Numbered from the stretch's first letter, positions 38,348-48,863 are shown. The stretch: 64,000 nt of DNA from Cylindrotheca closterium (GCA_933822405.4 CAKOGP040002280.1:100384-164383); one strand, 5' to 3'. Translations and numbers: made by a program. Notes: a model not told the origin generated them from the letters alone.

Positions 38348-39547
38348 ATGTCTGCACAGTCCACCTTCCTCTTTCTTTTGGCAACCATTTGTGGGTGTCA
38401 GCTGCTGTCAGTTACAAGCGCGTCTTCCTCGAACGCCTTCAGTTGTTCCGACGGCAATAATGACAATGGCTGCGCTTGTTTTATCGAACTTCCTGAACTA
38501 CGAAATGCTGTCAAGAAGTTTATCAACGATGGTTGTTCTGACGACAACAATTGCAACAACACTGTCGTGCAAACTTATGGTTGGCCAATGGGATCCTGGT
38601 GTGTTTCGAATGTCACAATATTGAATTCCTTGTTCTTTGGTGCAAGTTCTTTCAATGATGACATTTCTTCTTGGGATGTTTCTTCCGTTACTGGCATGGG
38701 AAGCATGTTCAATGGCGCATCTTCGTTCAATCAGGATTTGTCAACATGGAATGTCTCTGCAGTCACGGGTATGGAGGCAATGTTCAGAAGAGCAACGTCT
38801 TTTAATCAAGATTTATCATCATGGGATATAACTTCTGTCACAGCCATGTTTTGGATGTTTCAAAGTGCTCTATCGTTCGACCAAAACTTGTCATCTTGGG
38901 ATGTTTCGAACGTCAAGAATACGCAGGGAATGTTCTTTGGGGCATCATCATTCAATGGAGACCTTTCATCGTGGGATGTTTCTTCTGTCACAAGGATGGG
39001 TCTAATGTTTCAGGGCGCAGCATCCTTCAACCAAGACTTGTCATCGTGGAATGTTTCTTCCGTTACAACAATGCATCGGATGTTTTATAATGCGTCATCC
39101 TTCGACCAGAACCTATCATCTTGGGATGTTTCTTCTGTTGCTGACGTAACCGCAATGTTTCGCGGTGCGTCATCTTTCAACCAGGAATTGTCATCTTGGG
39201 ATGTTTCTTCTCTTGTTGACATGACTGAGATGTTCCGTGATGCATCATCATTCAATCAAGACCTGTCGTCATGGAATGTTTCTTTGGTTAGTGATATGCA
39301 GTCAATGTTCAATTCGGCATCTTCATTCAATCAAGACTTGTCGTCGTGGGATGTCTCATCTGTCACAAACGCGAGGTACATGTTCGAAGGAGCATCGTCT
39401 TTCAATCAAGATTTGTCTTCGTGGGATGTTTCTGGATTCACGGATATACGTGGGATGTTCCGAGGCGCATCATCGTTCAATCAAGACTTGTGCTCTTGGC
39501 GAGCAGGATTAGAGATTAAACCTTTGGATTTTCTGATGTGTTTTTGA
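38348..39547 (+). CDS. BspA-type DUF285 repeat protein, copy 5
   Basis: ATG 38348 (ATCAAGATG, as in copies 2-4) gives 399 residues. A signal peptide (MSAQSTFLFLLATICGCQLL) precedes the N-module ([35 protein letters not shown]). Twelve repeat units follow ([15 protein letters not shown] type), the most in the cluster. After the last (SFNQDLCSWRAG) the frame runs 14 residues further to TGA at 39547. A Cys-containing, SPT-rich tail expected from the family lies in the next frame (39520-40014), so the present stop is probably due to a frameshift. Confidence 0.8.
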   Translation: MSAQSTFLFLLATICGCQLLSVTSASSSNAFSCSDGNNDNGCACFIELPELRNAVKKFINDGCSDDNNCNNTVVQTYGWPMGSWCVSNVTILNSLFFGASSFNDDISSWDVSSVTGMGSMFNGASSFNQDLSTWNVSAVTGMEAMFRRATSFNQDLSSWDITSVTAMFWMFQSALSFDQNLSSWDVSNVKNTQGMFFGASSFNGDLSSWDVSSVTRMGLMFQGAASFNQDLSSWNVSSVTTMHRMFYNASSFDQNLSSWDVSSVADVTAMFRGASSFNQELSSWDVSSLVDMTEMFRDASSFNQDLSSWNVSLVSDMQSMFNSASSFNQDLSSWDVSSVTNARYMFEGASSFNQDLSSWDVSGFTDIRGMFRGASSFNQDLCSWRAGLEIKPLDFLMCF

Positions 39548-40014
39548 ACTCGGGATGTTCATACACATTAGAAGGGAATTTGGATGAAGGTGGACCATTT
39601 TGCGGATCCACTTGCACGGAGGAGGTCAGTGTCTCTCCATCTCCCACCGTTGTTACAAGTCCAACGATTACTCCTACTTTGGGCGTCAGTGTACCAAATC
39701 CCCTGCCAACTGTGAGTTCAGCCAGTCCATCGGCAAGCCCAACAAACTATCAGACGATTACTCCTACTTTGGGCGTCAGAGTACCAAGTCACCTGCCAAC
39801 TGTGAGTACAGCCAGTGCATCGGCAAGCCCAACAAATCCTCCGACTTTGGACGAAAGTTCAACGAGGAGTAGCCCAACTTTGGACGAAAGTTCGACGTGC
39901 ACCCCATTAGTGTACCCAGCAGTACAAAGCTGGAATGATTCGCCCACGTGGACCCAATTCGTGGACTGTAAAGTGTATCATCAATTATGCCCACTCACAA
40001 TCGATACCAGCTGA
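39520..40014 (+). pseudogene. Out-of-frame C-terminal tail of BspA copy 5
   Basis: This frame opens after TAA at 39517 and encodes a Cys-bearing stretch (NSGCSYTLEGNLDEGGPFCGSTC), which parallels PFCYECV at the end of copy 1, then a Ser/Thr/Pro-rich tail with SPTITPTLGV and ASPTN motifs. Two 30-residue units are encoded by a 90-bp tandem repeat (ACGATTACTCCTACTTTGGG at 39664 and 39754). There is no good ATG at its start and no intron that would fuse it to 38348-39547. One missing base between about 39495 and 39530 explains the break. Confidence 0.65.
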
Positions 40015-40539
40015 CTCTCTCATCTCCGGCAAAATAAATCAAGTTTCGTCGTCATTGTGGCTCAATTGTTGCACTGAACCGAACATCTGTCATAGGATTA
40101 GCACCATTTCACTCCACCCACTGAATCTTTTGACATGTTTTTCGTTATAGGAGTAGGACTCTTTGTTTCGCATTAATTTCCTATCAGCATGGGAAACGTG
40201 CACTGGAGTGGCTTGTCACTCTCATACCATATACCGGTATCAAGAATTCATCATCACCCTACGATGAAGTAATTCTATTGAGTGTGTGGTACAGGCTTAG
40301 TCCTTATCGCCCGGACACCTCGAACTGTCTTTTACAATAAAACGCAAATGTATCGACATTGTATGCGACCTGTATACTGTACTTGTTACAAGGCTCGCAA
40401 CTCCGACAACTACAGATTGTATTGATCCACTCCACTTCTAATTGCTTTGTTGCACGCCAAGGCGAAAGTTCAATCTCCAAACAGTGTCATTTATTGCGTT
40501 TCTTCCCAATAACTTCCCAATCACAAACAAACCAAAGAT
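40015..40539. other. Intergenic region
   Basis: 3' flank of BspA copy 5 and promoter of the 40540 gene. No supported gene or repeat. Confidence 0.5.
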
Positions 40540-42255
40540 ATGATTACCAACGCAATGGAATTTCCGTGCGTCGAGGCCACTCGTTGTTATATTGCAGAAA
40601 AGGAGCATGGTCTGCGTCTGTGCTATAATAACCATAATGGCAAGAAGCAGAAGGATGATGATAGTATCGTCGGAACTCTCAGCTTTACGTCGAGCCGGGG
40701 TTCGGAAGCCGAATGGTATGTGCACATGGAAACGACTAGTACTCATTCATTCTTCCATGAAGAGACCAAACTGGGACAAGAAGAACGCATATTACAATTG
40801 GCACATTGTCAGACTGGTCACTTCCTTTGTGTCACGAGCGAGGGGGGTGTTGGAATCCAAGCCAAGCCATCCAAAGATACCAAGTGGACAATGGAGAATA
40901 ATTTTGCTACACTAAATGACGATCCAGATTGCAAGGCATCCTTTCATCTTCGATCGAGTCTGGGAAAGCTGCTTCGGATAACCAAATCTGGTCAAAAGAA
41001 GAACAAACTAATACCGGAAGGATTTCTTTCTCCAGCATTTCTACAAGGAGGACTGATTCCCGGAACAACATGCGAGTATCAAGTATCCACTGTTGACAAT
41101 GATGATTTTGAGGACGAGGACAATAGTAGTGCCGAATCATCATCCGCGGCTGTCTTTGAACTGGAATTCACCTCGGGGGAACTTTGTTTTGTATCCAACC
41201 CCGTCCTGCACAGTCAAATTCGGTGCAATCCCCTTGGACAATTGAGCTTGACCCAAAAATCTGCCTGTCAAGAAGTCTGGCGCTTTATCGAAGTGGGTAA
41301 TGGTGGCGCTCTGGTGATTGCCACTTGGTCCCACGCCCAAACCTTTTATCTCAGCAGCGATGGAGATGGCAATGTCTTTACCACCAAGAATCGACTGGGG
41401 CACAATGAGCGATGGAAGTTGGAGCGAACCGAAAATGGTGCTCGGATTGTCAGTGTGGCCCACAAGGGGCGGTACTTGAGTGTGGGAAATGATGATGGAG
41501 AAGCCCTGTTTCGAACCACCACACAACCTAATGATTATGCCAAGTGGCACACGGAGGCGGCCCATTCGAATACCTATCATTTGCAATCCATTTTTGTGAC
41601 GTCCTTAAAGGAAGATGCACCTTACATTTCGAGTGATCGCAAAGGAAGAGCATCCCTGAGCAAACACAAACGGGATTGGGAAGAATGGAAATTAGAACGA
41701 TTCGATGACGACTACGTCACCCTCTATTCCAAAAAGCATGAACAATATTTGGGAAGCAACTCTGTGGGAGAGGTCACGACCACCAAAAAGGTGGGAGAAT
41801 GGTCACTTTGGTCCATTGAACAGTCCACCTATGGAGGAATCTATCTGAAATCCAAAACCTATCAACGGCGATTGGCCGTGGTGGGAGAGGGAGAAATGTC
41901 CACGTTATGTACGACGAAAGAGCAGTACTCTAGTCACGAAACGTGGAGATTAGAACCATGCCTCCCATTCTTTCTCAGTCCCACCAAGATTGCTGCCATG
42001 GCATCGGCCGGAGTACTTGGGTTGGCGCTGACCGTTGCCATGCCCTATGCCTTGCTTGGTATCGTAGAAGTAGGTGCCGCCGAGGCTGCTGGATTGACAG
42101 CACTACGGGTCTTGGTGGGAGCTGGAATGGTAGGAACGACTGGCGTTTGTGTCGTCGATACGGACCCAAGTGCGGCCATGCCATCCAGCCCCACCGCCAT
42201 GGAAGACTATCTAGTGGCATCCTGCCGTCCAATATGCGCATGGCAAAATTGGTAG
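40540..42255 (+). CDS. Beta-trefoil/fascin-like repeat protein with hydrophobic C-terminus
   Basis: 571 residues from ATG 40540 in one exon. From about residue 15 to 475 the sequence is a series of about 45-residue units ending in E.W.LE or K.W..E (NERWKLERTENG, YAKWHTEAAHSN, WEEWKLERFDDD, WSLWSIEQSTYG, HETWRLEPCLP). They alternate with YLS/LCVTS.DG segments (FYLSSDGDGNVFT, YLSVGNDDGEAL, YISSDRKGRASL, YLGSNSVGEVTT). This is the pattern of beta-trefoil domains of the fascin or actin-crosslinking type. A hydrophobic stretch near 485-540 (small residues Ala/Gly/Val) is reminiscent of a membrane hairpin. The protein may link membranes with actin or bind sugars; neither is shown. Confidence 0.7.
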   Translation: MITNAMEFPCVEATRCYIAEKEHGLRLCYNNHNGKKQKDDDSIVGTLSFTSSRGSEAEWYVHMETTSTHSFFHEETKLGQEERILQLAHCQTGHFLCVTSEGGVGIQAKPSKDTKWTMENNFATLNDDPDCKASFHLRSSLGKLLRITKSGQKKNKLIPEGFLSPAFLQGGLIPGTTCEYQVSTVDNDDFEDEDNSSAESSSAAVFELEFTSGELCFVSNPVLHSQIRCNPLGQLSLTQKSACQEVWRFIEVGNGGALVIATWSHAQTFYLSSDGDGNVFTTKNRLGHNERWKLERTENGARIVSVAHKGRYLSVGNDDGEALFRTTTQPNDYAKWHTEAAHSNTYHLQSIFVTSLKEDAPYISSDRKGRASLSKHKRDWEEWKLERFDDDYVTLYSKKHEQYLGSNSVGEVTTTKKVGEWSLWSIEQSTYGGIYLKSKTYQRRLAVVGEGEMSTLCTTKEQYSSHETWRLEPCLPFFLSPTKIAAMASAGVLGLALTVAMPYALLGIVEVGAAEAAGLTALRVLVGAGMVGTTGVCVVDTDPSAAMPSSPTAMEDYLVASCRPICAWQNW

Positions 42256-42386
42256 GCCGTTGCTTGGCTACCACTTATTGCCATTGTTTGTAATTGTAAA
42301 AATTAATACACAGATTTCTCAAAATGATAACTTTTGTGACTACTACTAATACAACTAAACTCTTGTGTTACTGCAGAGAAAAGCCA

Positions 42387-43634
42387 CTAAACTTCAGCCC
42401 TATTGGGAGAATATCCATCCGGATCCATCGATCTTCGCGAGGGTTCTGGGTCCTCTTCTTGAATGCCTCCAAGTCTCCCGATTCGGCTCATCGTCATGTT
42501 GTCATATGACATGAGACTTGCAACCTCGATACTGCCGTCCGAGGTACCACGCACCAGCGTGGATCGAGACTTGTACGAAGTGTCGCTCGTAATGGACGAA
42601 CGCGACTTGAATGATGATACACTGGCATCCTCGTCAAATCCTTCTTGAATACAGTCCAAACTTGGAATGTGATCCGACATTTGCTTCTGGACACGACGGC
42701 CCCTTGGCGATCGCTTGCGGCCAGCTTCTCGAAGCGGAACACTCGTCATCGCCTTGGCCCAGTTGTCCATCCAAGAACCATCGTCATCGTCATCATCAAG
42801 GAGTCCTCTCGGGCTTTGTGACGTTTCACTCCACATGTAATCGGCATCAGCCGTGTCTTCCTCGGTCACGCAGGCGGCAGAATCGTCATCTTTGATGTGC
42901 TCGTCATCCGATTGCTTCAAAGACCAGAAGACGTAGCCCCAAAGGACAAGCAATGCAACAATGAAGAAGATGGCAAAGCTGATGCCTGTCTTGATGGCGT
43001 CTTTCCATTTGGATTCAGTCTTTTCGTCAATCTCAATAACTGACTCTTGTTTCTTTCTTCCAGCTTCCACGTAGCCATCGGCAAGCATGGTGATCTTGAC
43101 ATCATTCACTCCATCTAGAACATCATCGCTGAGGAACTTTTTCGCCAGAGTCCAGTAATTGCCTTGTTGAAATGCCTCAATGAAGAAAATTTCCATTTGA
43201 GACTGAGTCAAGTGAGGTCCAGCAAACATTTCGAATTCTAGAGTGAGCTTGAGCTGACAATTGTAACTTCCCAGAATGCCATATGTCCGCATGTATTCGT
43301 TTTCTTCTGTCGGAGGATCCGTTTGCCTCCAATCATAGAAGGCATTCAAATTCACTCGGTTGATGGTCACATTGCTGGCATAGTTGTGGCTGTACAGCTT
43401 CTCTTGGTAGAAATCAATCAAATGATCTTGAACTGTGCTTGTGACTCTTTTTTGAAATTCTACTTTCTCGTTGTTGTTTGCTTTTTTCGCAGTCAACATC
43501 ATGGTCATGGACGGCAAGTCAAACACACGGGTTTCCGTCCGTGCCGAAGTTGCCACTACGCTTAGGCACATCCATAGTAATACCTTCAACATGCTTTTGT
43601 TTGTTGCTGTTGTTGCTGCTGCTGTTCTGGTCAT
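42387..43634 (-). CDS. Single-pass type I membrane protein with acidic/Ser-rich cytosolic tail
   Basis: ATG 43634 gives 415 residues. A signal peptide (MLKVLLWMCLSVVATSA) lies after 15 polar residues. The lumenal/extracellular part (about 35-215) has F.IEAFQQGNYWTLAKKFLSD followed by VNDVKITMLADGYVEAG, without clear catalytic motifs. One transmembrane helix (about 223-247, GISFAIFFIVALLVLWGYVFW) is followed by an acidic stretch (DDDDDDGSWMDNW) and a Ser/Arg-rich tail. The 54867-57716 gene has the same layout and a similar motif before its helix. No family name could be assigned; a diatom-specific surface or vesicle protein is likely. Confidence 0.75.
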   Translation of the reverse strand: MTRTAAATTATNKSMLKVLLWMCLSVVATSARTETRVFDLPSMTMMLTAKKANNNEKVEFQKRVTSTVQDHLIDFYQEKLYSHNYASNVTINRVNLNAFYDWRQTDPPTEENEYMRTYGILGSYNCQLKLTLEFEMFAGPHLTQSQMEIFFIEAFQQGNYWTLAKKFLSDDVLDGVNDVKITMLADGYVEAGRKKQESVIEIDEKTESKWKDAIKTGISFAIFFIVALLVLWGYVFWSLKQSDDEHIKDDDSAACVTEEDTADADYMWSETSQSPRGLLDDDDDDGSWMDNWAKAMTSVPLREAGRKRSPRGRRVQKQMSDHIPSLDCIQEGFDEDASVSSFKSRSSITSDTSYKSRSTLVRGTSDGSIEVASLMSYDNMTMSRIGRLGGIQEEDPEPSRRSMDPDGYSPNRAEV

Positions 43635-44316
43635 CTTTCGCTTGGTGCTGTTGTACAAAATGTTCTCGTTTCGAAATGAGTAGGTGCGCCTTGATGGTTC
43701 CAACGCATGAAACCAGTGTCACATTTTATAGAGTGACATGCTCGGACCATTTAACGCTGCTTTTGTTTTTGTATTCATCAATGAATATATTTTATATACA
43801 AATTTCATTTATGGGCAGTTTCCAAACATCATGTAAAAAGTACAGTGCCACTGTACTACGTGTACTAGCGTTGGTGGACTATTTTTTGTTAGTGAGAAGT
43901 GTTTCTACTCTAGTCTAGGAGTCAGTCATCACATGATCACGTTTCGAACCCAAGGTGAATACGACAAGGTGACATTGCATTGGGTTTGATGGGCCAAATG
44001 TATTAGTTGGGCACGCTGGAAACCCGTGGAGGTGCATTCATCATTATCAGCAACAGACACTACCACTGCTATTCGAATATTTCTAATATATATAACACGA
44101 GTGTTAATTCATCTATTTTCCCCTTTGAAGTTGCGACGTTAACGTTATATTCAATGTTCTCATAATAGATCTATTGCTGACCTGAGAACTTGATCTCTCT
44201 ATACCATATTAAAATGGTGAACCTTTCTACATTGGCCCACCATCCTCCATTCTCAATTCATCATTCCGAATGTACGTGTACAGTGCAGATTATTTTCTTC
44301 ATGCATTTGTCCATCT
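43635..44316. other. Intergenic region
   Basis: Promoter of the gene starting at 43634 and 3' flank of the gene ending at 44317. No supported gene. Confidence 0.5.
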
Positions 44317-44802
44317 TTAGACCTTGATGAAATCATTTTCCACAATGTGTTCTTCACGCGTATAGGTTTCTTTGGACATGATTCCTTCGTGGATCTCATA
44401 CGCAAGAAACGCATGTGGGTACAAAACTAATGCACCGACCACGATCCCAATTAGGTGCAATCCAAAGAGGTCAATGAGGAGTCCAATGGCAAATCCAGCA
44501 GTTGCCGCTCCGACCATCCACAAGACATAGTTCAAAGCTCCCAATGCGCCAACTATACTCAGCGCAATTCCCAAAAATCCATTCTCAAAGGCGTACCAGG
44601 CAGCGCTAAATGTCTTGAATTGAAAGCCGGTAATGATGATTCCCACCGAAATGGCAAAAATATTAAAGACATTAACAAAGACGACGGCAATACGCATGTC
44701 GCAAATGAAACCAAAGAGGAGATGGCCTTGTCGTTCTTCCACGCCAGAATGCGCTTCGTATTCCGTGGTCGATTCTTGATTGTCTTCTTGAGGTTTCGTC
44801 AT
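44317..44802 (-). CDS. Small four-helix membrane protein, unknown
   Basis: ATG 44802 gives 161 residues. After about 30 polar residues, four hydrophobic segments are visible (about 37-58, 68-90, 92-113 and 115-135), rich in Gly/Ala, then a cytosolic-type charged tail (ETYTREEHIVENDFIKV). No signal peptide is needed; the first helix is internal. It resembles small tetraspanning vesicle or Golgi proteins in layout only. The (GTT)n tract immediately precedes the ATG on the coding strand as (AAC)n. Confidence 0.7.
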   Translation of the reverse strand: MTKPQEDNQESTTEYEAHSGVEERQGHLLFGFICDMRIAVVFVNVFNIFAISVGIIITGFQFKTFSAAWYAFENGFLGIALSIVGALGALNYVLWMVGAATAGFAIGLLIDLFGLHLIGIVVGALVLYPHAFLAYEIHEGIMSKETYTREEHIVENDFIKV

Positions 44803-44805
44803 TGT

Positions 44806-44814
44806 GTTGTTGTT

Positions 44815-44868
<54 letters not shown>

Positions 44869-44870
44869 GC
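44806..44870. repeat. (GTT)n microsatellite abutting a start codon
   Basis: About 21 trinucleotide units with one TTA interruption. On the minus strand it is (AAC)n directly 5' to the ATG at 44802, so it lies in the 5' UTR of the membrane protein gene. In the frame of the gene it would encode polyAsn, but no upstream ATG is in frame. Confidence 0.9.
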
Positions 44871-45321
44871 TTTGTATTGACGTTTGGGTGATTCTATTGA
44901 GTGTTTTGTTGCTGGTGTTGCTGTTGCTGTTTTCTTGCACCCCTGTGGTTAGTAGTAGTGTTATTGAGGTATTGACAAGCAATGCTACTATTTGAATGAT
45001 CGATTGTTCCGCTTTTTTCGTTGTTTTGAGATGAGATATGATCGCAAACACGACGAACACCGTTATCCAACGAGTTCAAACAAAGATTTCCGGGCCTATT
45101 TTCATATTCAGAATGTACAGATCTGAGGATAATTATATGCTGGCATACTCCTACCAAATCGATCGCAAAATTTCTGGCCTGTCCACGTACGTCAGATCCC
45201 CTTTTTCTACTTCTCCAAAGGTCAATTTTAATTCTGTCTTCCATCATCTCCATTTTTCATTTTGACATCATCATCGCATCATCATCATCCACATTTTACC
45301 CAAGTTGATTTCCTATCCCAA

Positions 45322-47060
45322 ATGGCAGCAGTTTCAAGCCAAGATGATGATGATGCTGATGCTGATAAATCCAATGATGGTTCCTTTGAATCCGCATTGA
45401 ATGCCTTGTTCTCACCTTTGCATCAGTCGACCACCAAGGAAGCCATTGCCAAGGCGGCCCAGAGGCGTACCTCAACGGTGAACGACATGCGCCTCTATTG
45501 GAGTTGTTTGTCCGATGTGCCGCAGAAGCCAAACAAGAGGAAGATGATTCACATTACGGGGACCAAAGGAAAGGGATCGACGGCGTGTTTTTGTGAGAGC
45601 ATTGTGAGAACCCATGGATGTTCGACGGGTCTCTTTACGAGTCCTCATTTGATCGACATACGGGAACGCATTCGATGGAATGGAAGGCCAGTGCATGGAA
45701 ATATCTTTTCCAATGCCTATTGGAAGATTCGACGCGACTTGGAGGCATCCATTACAAAGTTGGAAAACGAGGATCTTCCAGTCTTGCCAGGATACTTTCG
45801 AATGTTGACGCTGATGGCCTATTACATTCTGGAAGTAATGCTCGAGGTGGATGTGCTGATAATAGAGGTTGGAATGGGAGGGAGATATGATGCTACCAAC
45901 TTTTGGGATGTGACGGACGATAGCGCAGTAGTTTGTGGCGTCACAAAACTAGATTTGGAGTAAGTTATATTCGAGCATATCCCCTGAACAAACAAACCAT
46001 CATTATGATGATTGCACAACGAACTCTAACCAAACGTCATTCTTTGATTGCAAGTCACACTCGCATTCTAGGAAATACTGTAGAACTTATTGCTTGGGAA
46101 AAAGGTGGAATATTCGCCCGTGATAAGGCTGATACGGTCAAGATATCTTCCAAGCAAGTGACAAGAATTGAACAGGAATCCGATGAAACCGGTGCTGAGA
46201 AATCTGCTTCCAACTACCAACCACCTGGTGGTGCCTTTCTATTGGACAGCAATACTCCAGGAGTGATTGCCATGTTTCAATCCTGTGCGAAAATAGAAGG
46301 TTGTGGACGACTCGACTTGCTACTCGTGGACGCCACGGGAGCTCGACTTGTAAAAGCACTGAATGGGCGTCCTCTAGGCTTGGCAGGGGAACATCAATAC
46401 GGCAATGCCACTCTGGCAGTGCACCTGTGTCAAGCCGTGTTACCAGAAGACAATATTTCCATCGAAAACCCAAAAACAATAGAAGGCGTACAATCGGCAC
46501 AATGGCCAGGTCGCTGTCAAGTATTGGAACGACAGCCTTGGACGTACTTGTTGGACGGAGCCCATACGTTGGATTCCATGACTGCCACGGTCGACTTCTT
46601 CTCGCAGCAAGTCAAGCAAAACGAAGAGTGTGTACTCATCTTTAACTGTAGTCATGAGCGCAACCCGATCGAATTGCTTCGATTGTTGCTACCAATTTCC
46701 ATTTCCAAGGTGTACTTTGCCAAAAGTGATTCCTCACGGCCATCTCCCGTGGCAGTACCCAATGCAAAATTGTTATTACAAGACCAAGGCATTGCAATCC
46801 AATCCGAACTTTTAGAAGAGGATGAAAAGCCTACATGGCAAGAAACCTTGGCATCTGTTTGGAAGCACTTGACGGCCGAATGGGGCTCATCCACCGCGAT
46901 AAGTTGCAACTCGAGTGCTCGAATGGTTTTGGATGATCTAAACGCGAATTACAAGCCATCCAAAGTGCTAGTGACTGGCTCCTTATACCTAGTTGGATCC
47001 ATTCTGACGACAGTAGAATGGACCGAAGAATCATCTCCAGACATTGGCAATCCATTATAA
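45322..47060 (+). CDS. Folylpolyglutamate synthase, two exons
   Basis: Exons are 45322-45959 and 46055-47060 (intron 95 nt, donor GTAAGT, acceptor CAAG); the product is 547 residues, a normal FPGS length. HITGTKGKGSTACF (about 75-88) is the ATP-binding P-loop of the Mur-ligase fold. GLFTSPHLIDIRERIRWNG (about 100-118) is the family signature 1. VLIIEVGMGGRYDATN is signature 2. The splice restores LDLDHTRILGNTVELIAWEKGGIF, a signature of the family. The C-terminal domain includes YLLDGAHTLDSM. The enzyme adds glutamates to folates and retains them in cytosol and organelles. The start at 45322 was chosen as the first ATG; an upstream open frame begins with TTG. Confidence 0.93.
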
Positions 47061-47249
47061 TAGACCGATGGCAACGAACAGTACTTTTGGCAAGGGATTA
47101 TAGATTTTAAATATACTATACTGTCATTATTCATGTGTTGCTGCCATTCGAGGCGCTCAAATGTTTATTCTAGTCATCGTCACATGATATTCGTTGCCTC
47201 TAGTTGCCAAGATTTGCTTGAAACCCATTCCCCCCTAAAGAGTGAAAAC

Positions 47250-48560
47250 TTAGTAGTCTTTGACAACGTATGGGCAGGTGTTGTACAGCTTCTCGTTCTT
47301 CAATGCGTTCAAAGAAAATTCTGCAAGATCAATATTGGTGATTGCAAATGGGCCAGGTTGCTAGAGGAAGTAGTGATCGAGATTGGATCGTGTGAGGAAA
47401 TGAAAGTTCAGGTATCATCGATCATATCAGAATTTATCAAGTATACTTACCGATTTCGAAGCGGCCAGCTTCCGCTTGGAGGGCTTGTCCCAAATCAAAT
47501 CACTGGGCCGCGTAATAATATATCTACACGAGTCCTGGTCCAGTTGAGTGGAAAGGTATGCAACAATCTTGTCCTGCTCAGCCAGAGCTTCACGCTTGGC
47601 CTTTGTGATTTGCATTTTCTTGACAAGACTGGAGAGGATTGGAGTGGATCCTTCGTTATCAAGTGCCACAGATGAAGCCTGACAAGACAAGAAGAAAGAA
47701 GTTAGACAACGAGTGGTGGTGATTTCATATGATGAGCCGAAATGCGTGCAACTTACCTGATACAAGAGGACTCTCTTGGACCTAACTCGCTCCAAAATGG
47801 AAACCAGGCGTTGGATGAATCGGTAGTTGGAGTGACTGGATTCGCCATCTTTCTCTTCGATAATCTTGGTACAATCGCCTAGCATACATACAACATAAGA
47901 TGCCTTCTTCAGAACACGCTCAATCTTTTGCTCTTCATCAAGAGTGCCAGTGACTACAGTCAGATTCTTGCTTTCTGGAATATCCAACTGGACTCCTGGC
48001 AGGAGCAAAACGCGGACTCGATATCCTGCTTCCAAAGCGAATTGTAGGAAATGTTGGCCAGTGGTTCCATATGCTCCAAAGAGAGCAATCACATTGTCAC
48101 TTGTATGCAAAAAGTTCTCATCTCCTTCATCGACAGTTGTATGCTCTCGTCGAACCTCGTGACGACTTCTTCTATCATGACTTGTTCGCTGGCTCCTTTC
48201 TTCTTGTGCGATCTTTGTTCGGCTGATTCTTTTGTTGTGATTGTAGTTGGAACCACCAGCGATTCTTCTGGATTGAGAATCTGTGGTTTGTCCACTTCTT
48301 TGGGAAGCGCGAGAATCTTTGCTATCCCAAGAATAGGATGCAGGGATTCCTCCACTTTGAGAGCCATACGATTGCTTCCTGACGTCTCCACGATGCTCGC
48401 TGTAAGATCCAGCACTTCCTTCTCGAAGGTGATTGGATCGGTGACTGGTGGAGAGTGGCTTTCCATAGCTTGGGCGGTTGTGAAAGGATGAAGTGAATCC
48501 CAAATGCTCCATCATGGGATCATGGCCCAAACCCAAATTTTCTGCTCCTCGGTACTCCAT
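47250..48560 (-). CDS. NmrA/atypical SDR Rossmann protein, three exons
   Basis: Exons are 48560-47757, 47678-47451 and 47360-47250, giving 380 residues. The N-terminal 150 residues are Ser/Gln/Arg-rich and likely disordered. VIALFGAYGTTGQHFLQFALEAGYRVRVLLL (split: GAYGTTGQ is the dinucleotide motif) starts the Rossmann fold, and VVTGTLDEEQKIERVLKKASYVVCMLGD follows. RYIITRPSDLIW lies near the exon 2 end. Exon 3 supplies SQPGPFAITNIDLAEFSLNA, then LKNEKLYNTCPYVVKDY. This matches atypical short-chain dehydrogenases/NmrA-like proteins that sense or use NAD(P). The catalytic YxxxK is not evident, so a sensor or assembly role is possible. The first intron (78 nt) has no in-frame stop and is a multiple of three. 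Confidence 0.85.
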
Positions 48561-48863
48561 CTTTGCGACTATTGCTGCTTCTATCTTTTGAATGAATGAA
48601 TCCTATAAATGCAATGCACTGTAGCTCCGAACCTCTGTTTTTTTAATTGTGTTTTGATGGTTGCTTTGTTTTGTGTAAATCCGTTAGCTAAAAGGTTCGC
48701 ACGTTGCATCGGCCGGCGTACTCAGGATTAAACGACCTAGTTTGAGTCACGAATGTACGTCTGCCTGCCGAAAAAAACGGACGACACTCATGATTTCCAA
48801 CCAACCAGAACATAAATCAGAAATTCATACCATCACATATTTTTCATCCATCACCAAAGCAGG
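48561..48863. other. Divergent promoter region
   Basis: 303 bp between the divergent starts of the NmrA-like gene and the RRM gene. No specific element was recognised. Confidence 0.5.

Noticed and set aside
28875..39547. Regularly spaced 75-bp repeats that might suggest a CRISPR array
   Set aside because: The repeats are coding, in frame, and vary as protein repeats of the DUF285 family; there are no spacers or cas genes.
28875..39547. Bacterial contamination because BspA repeats are common in bacteria
   Set aside because: Intron-bearing genes flank and interrupt the cluster, the proteins have eukaryotic additions (RING-H2, GPI-like tail), and base use matches the surroundings.
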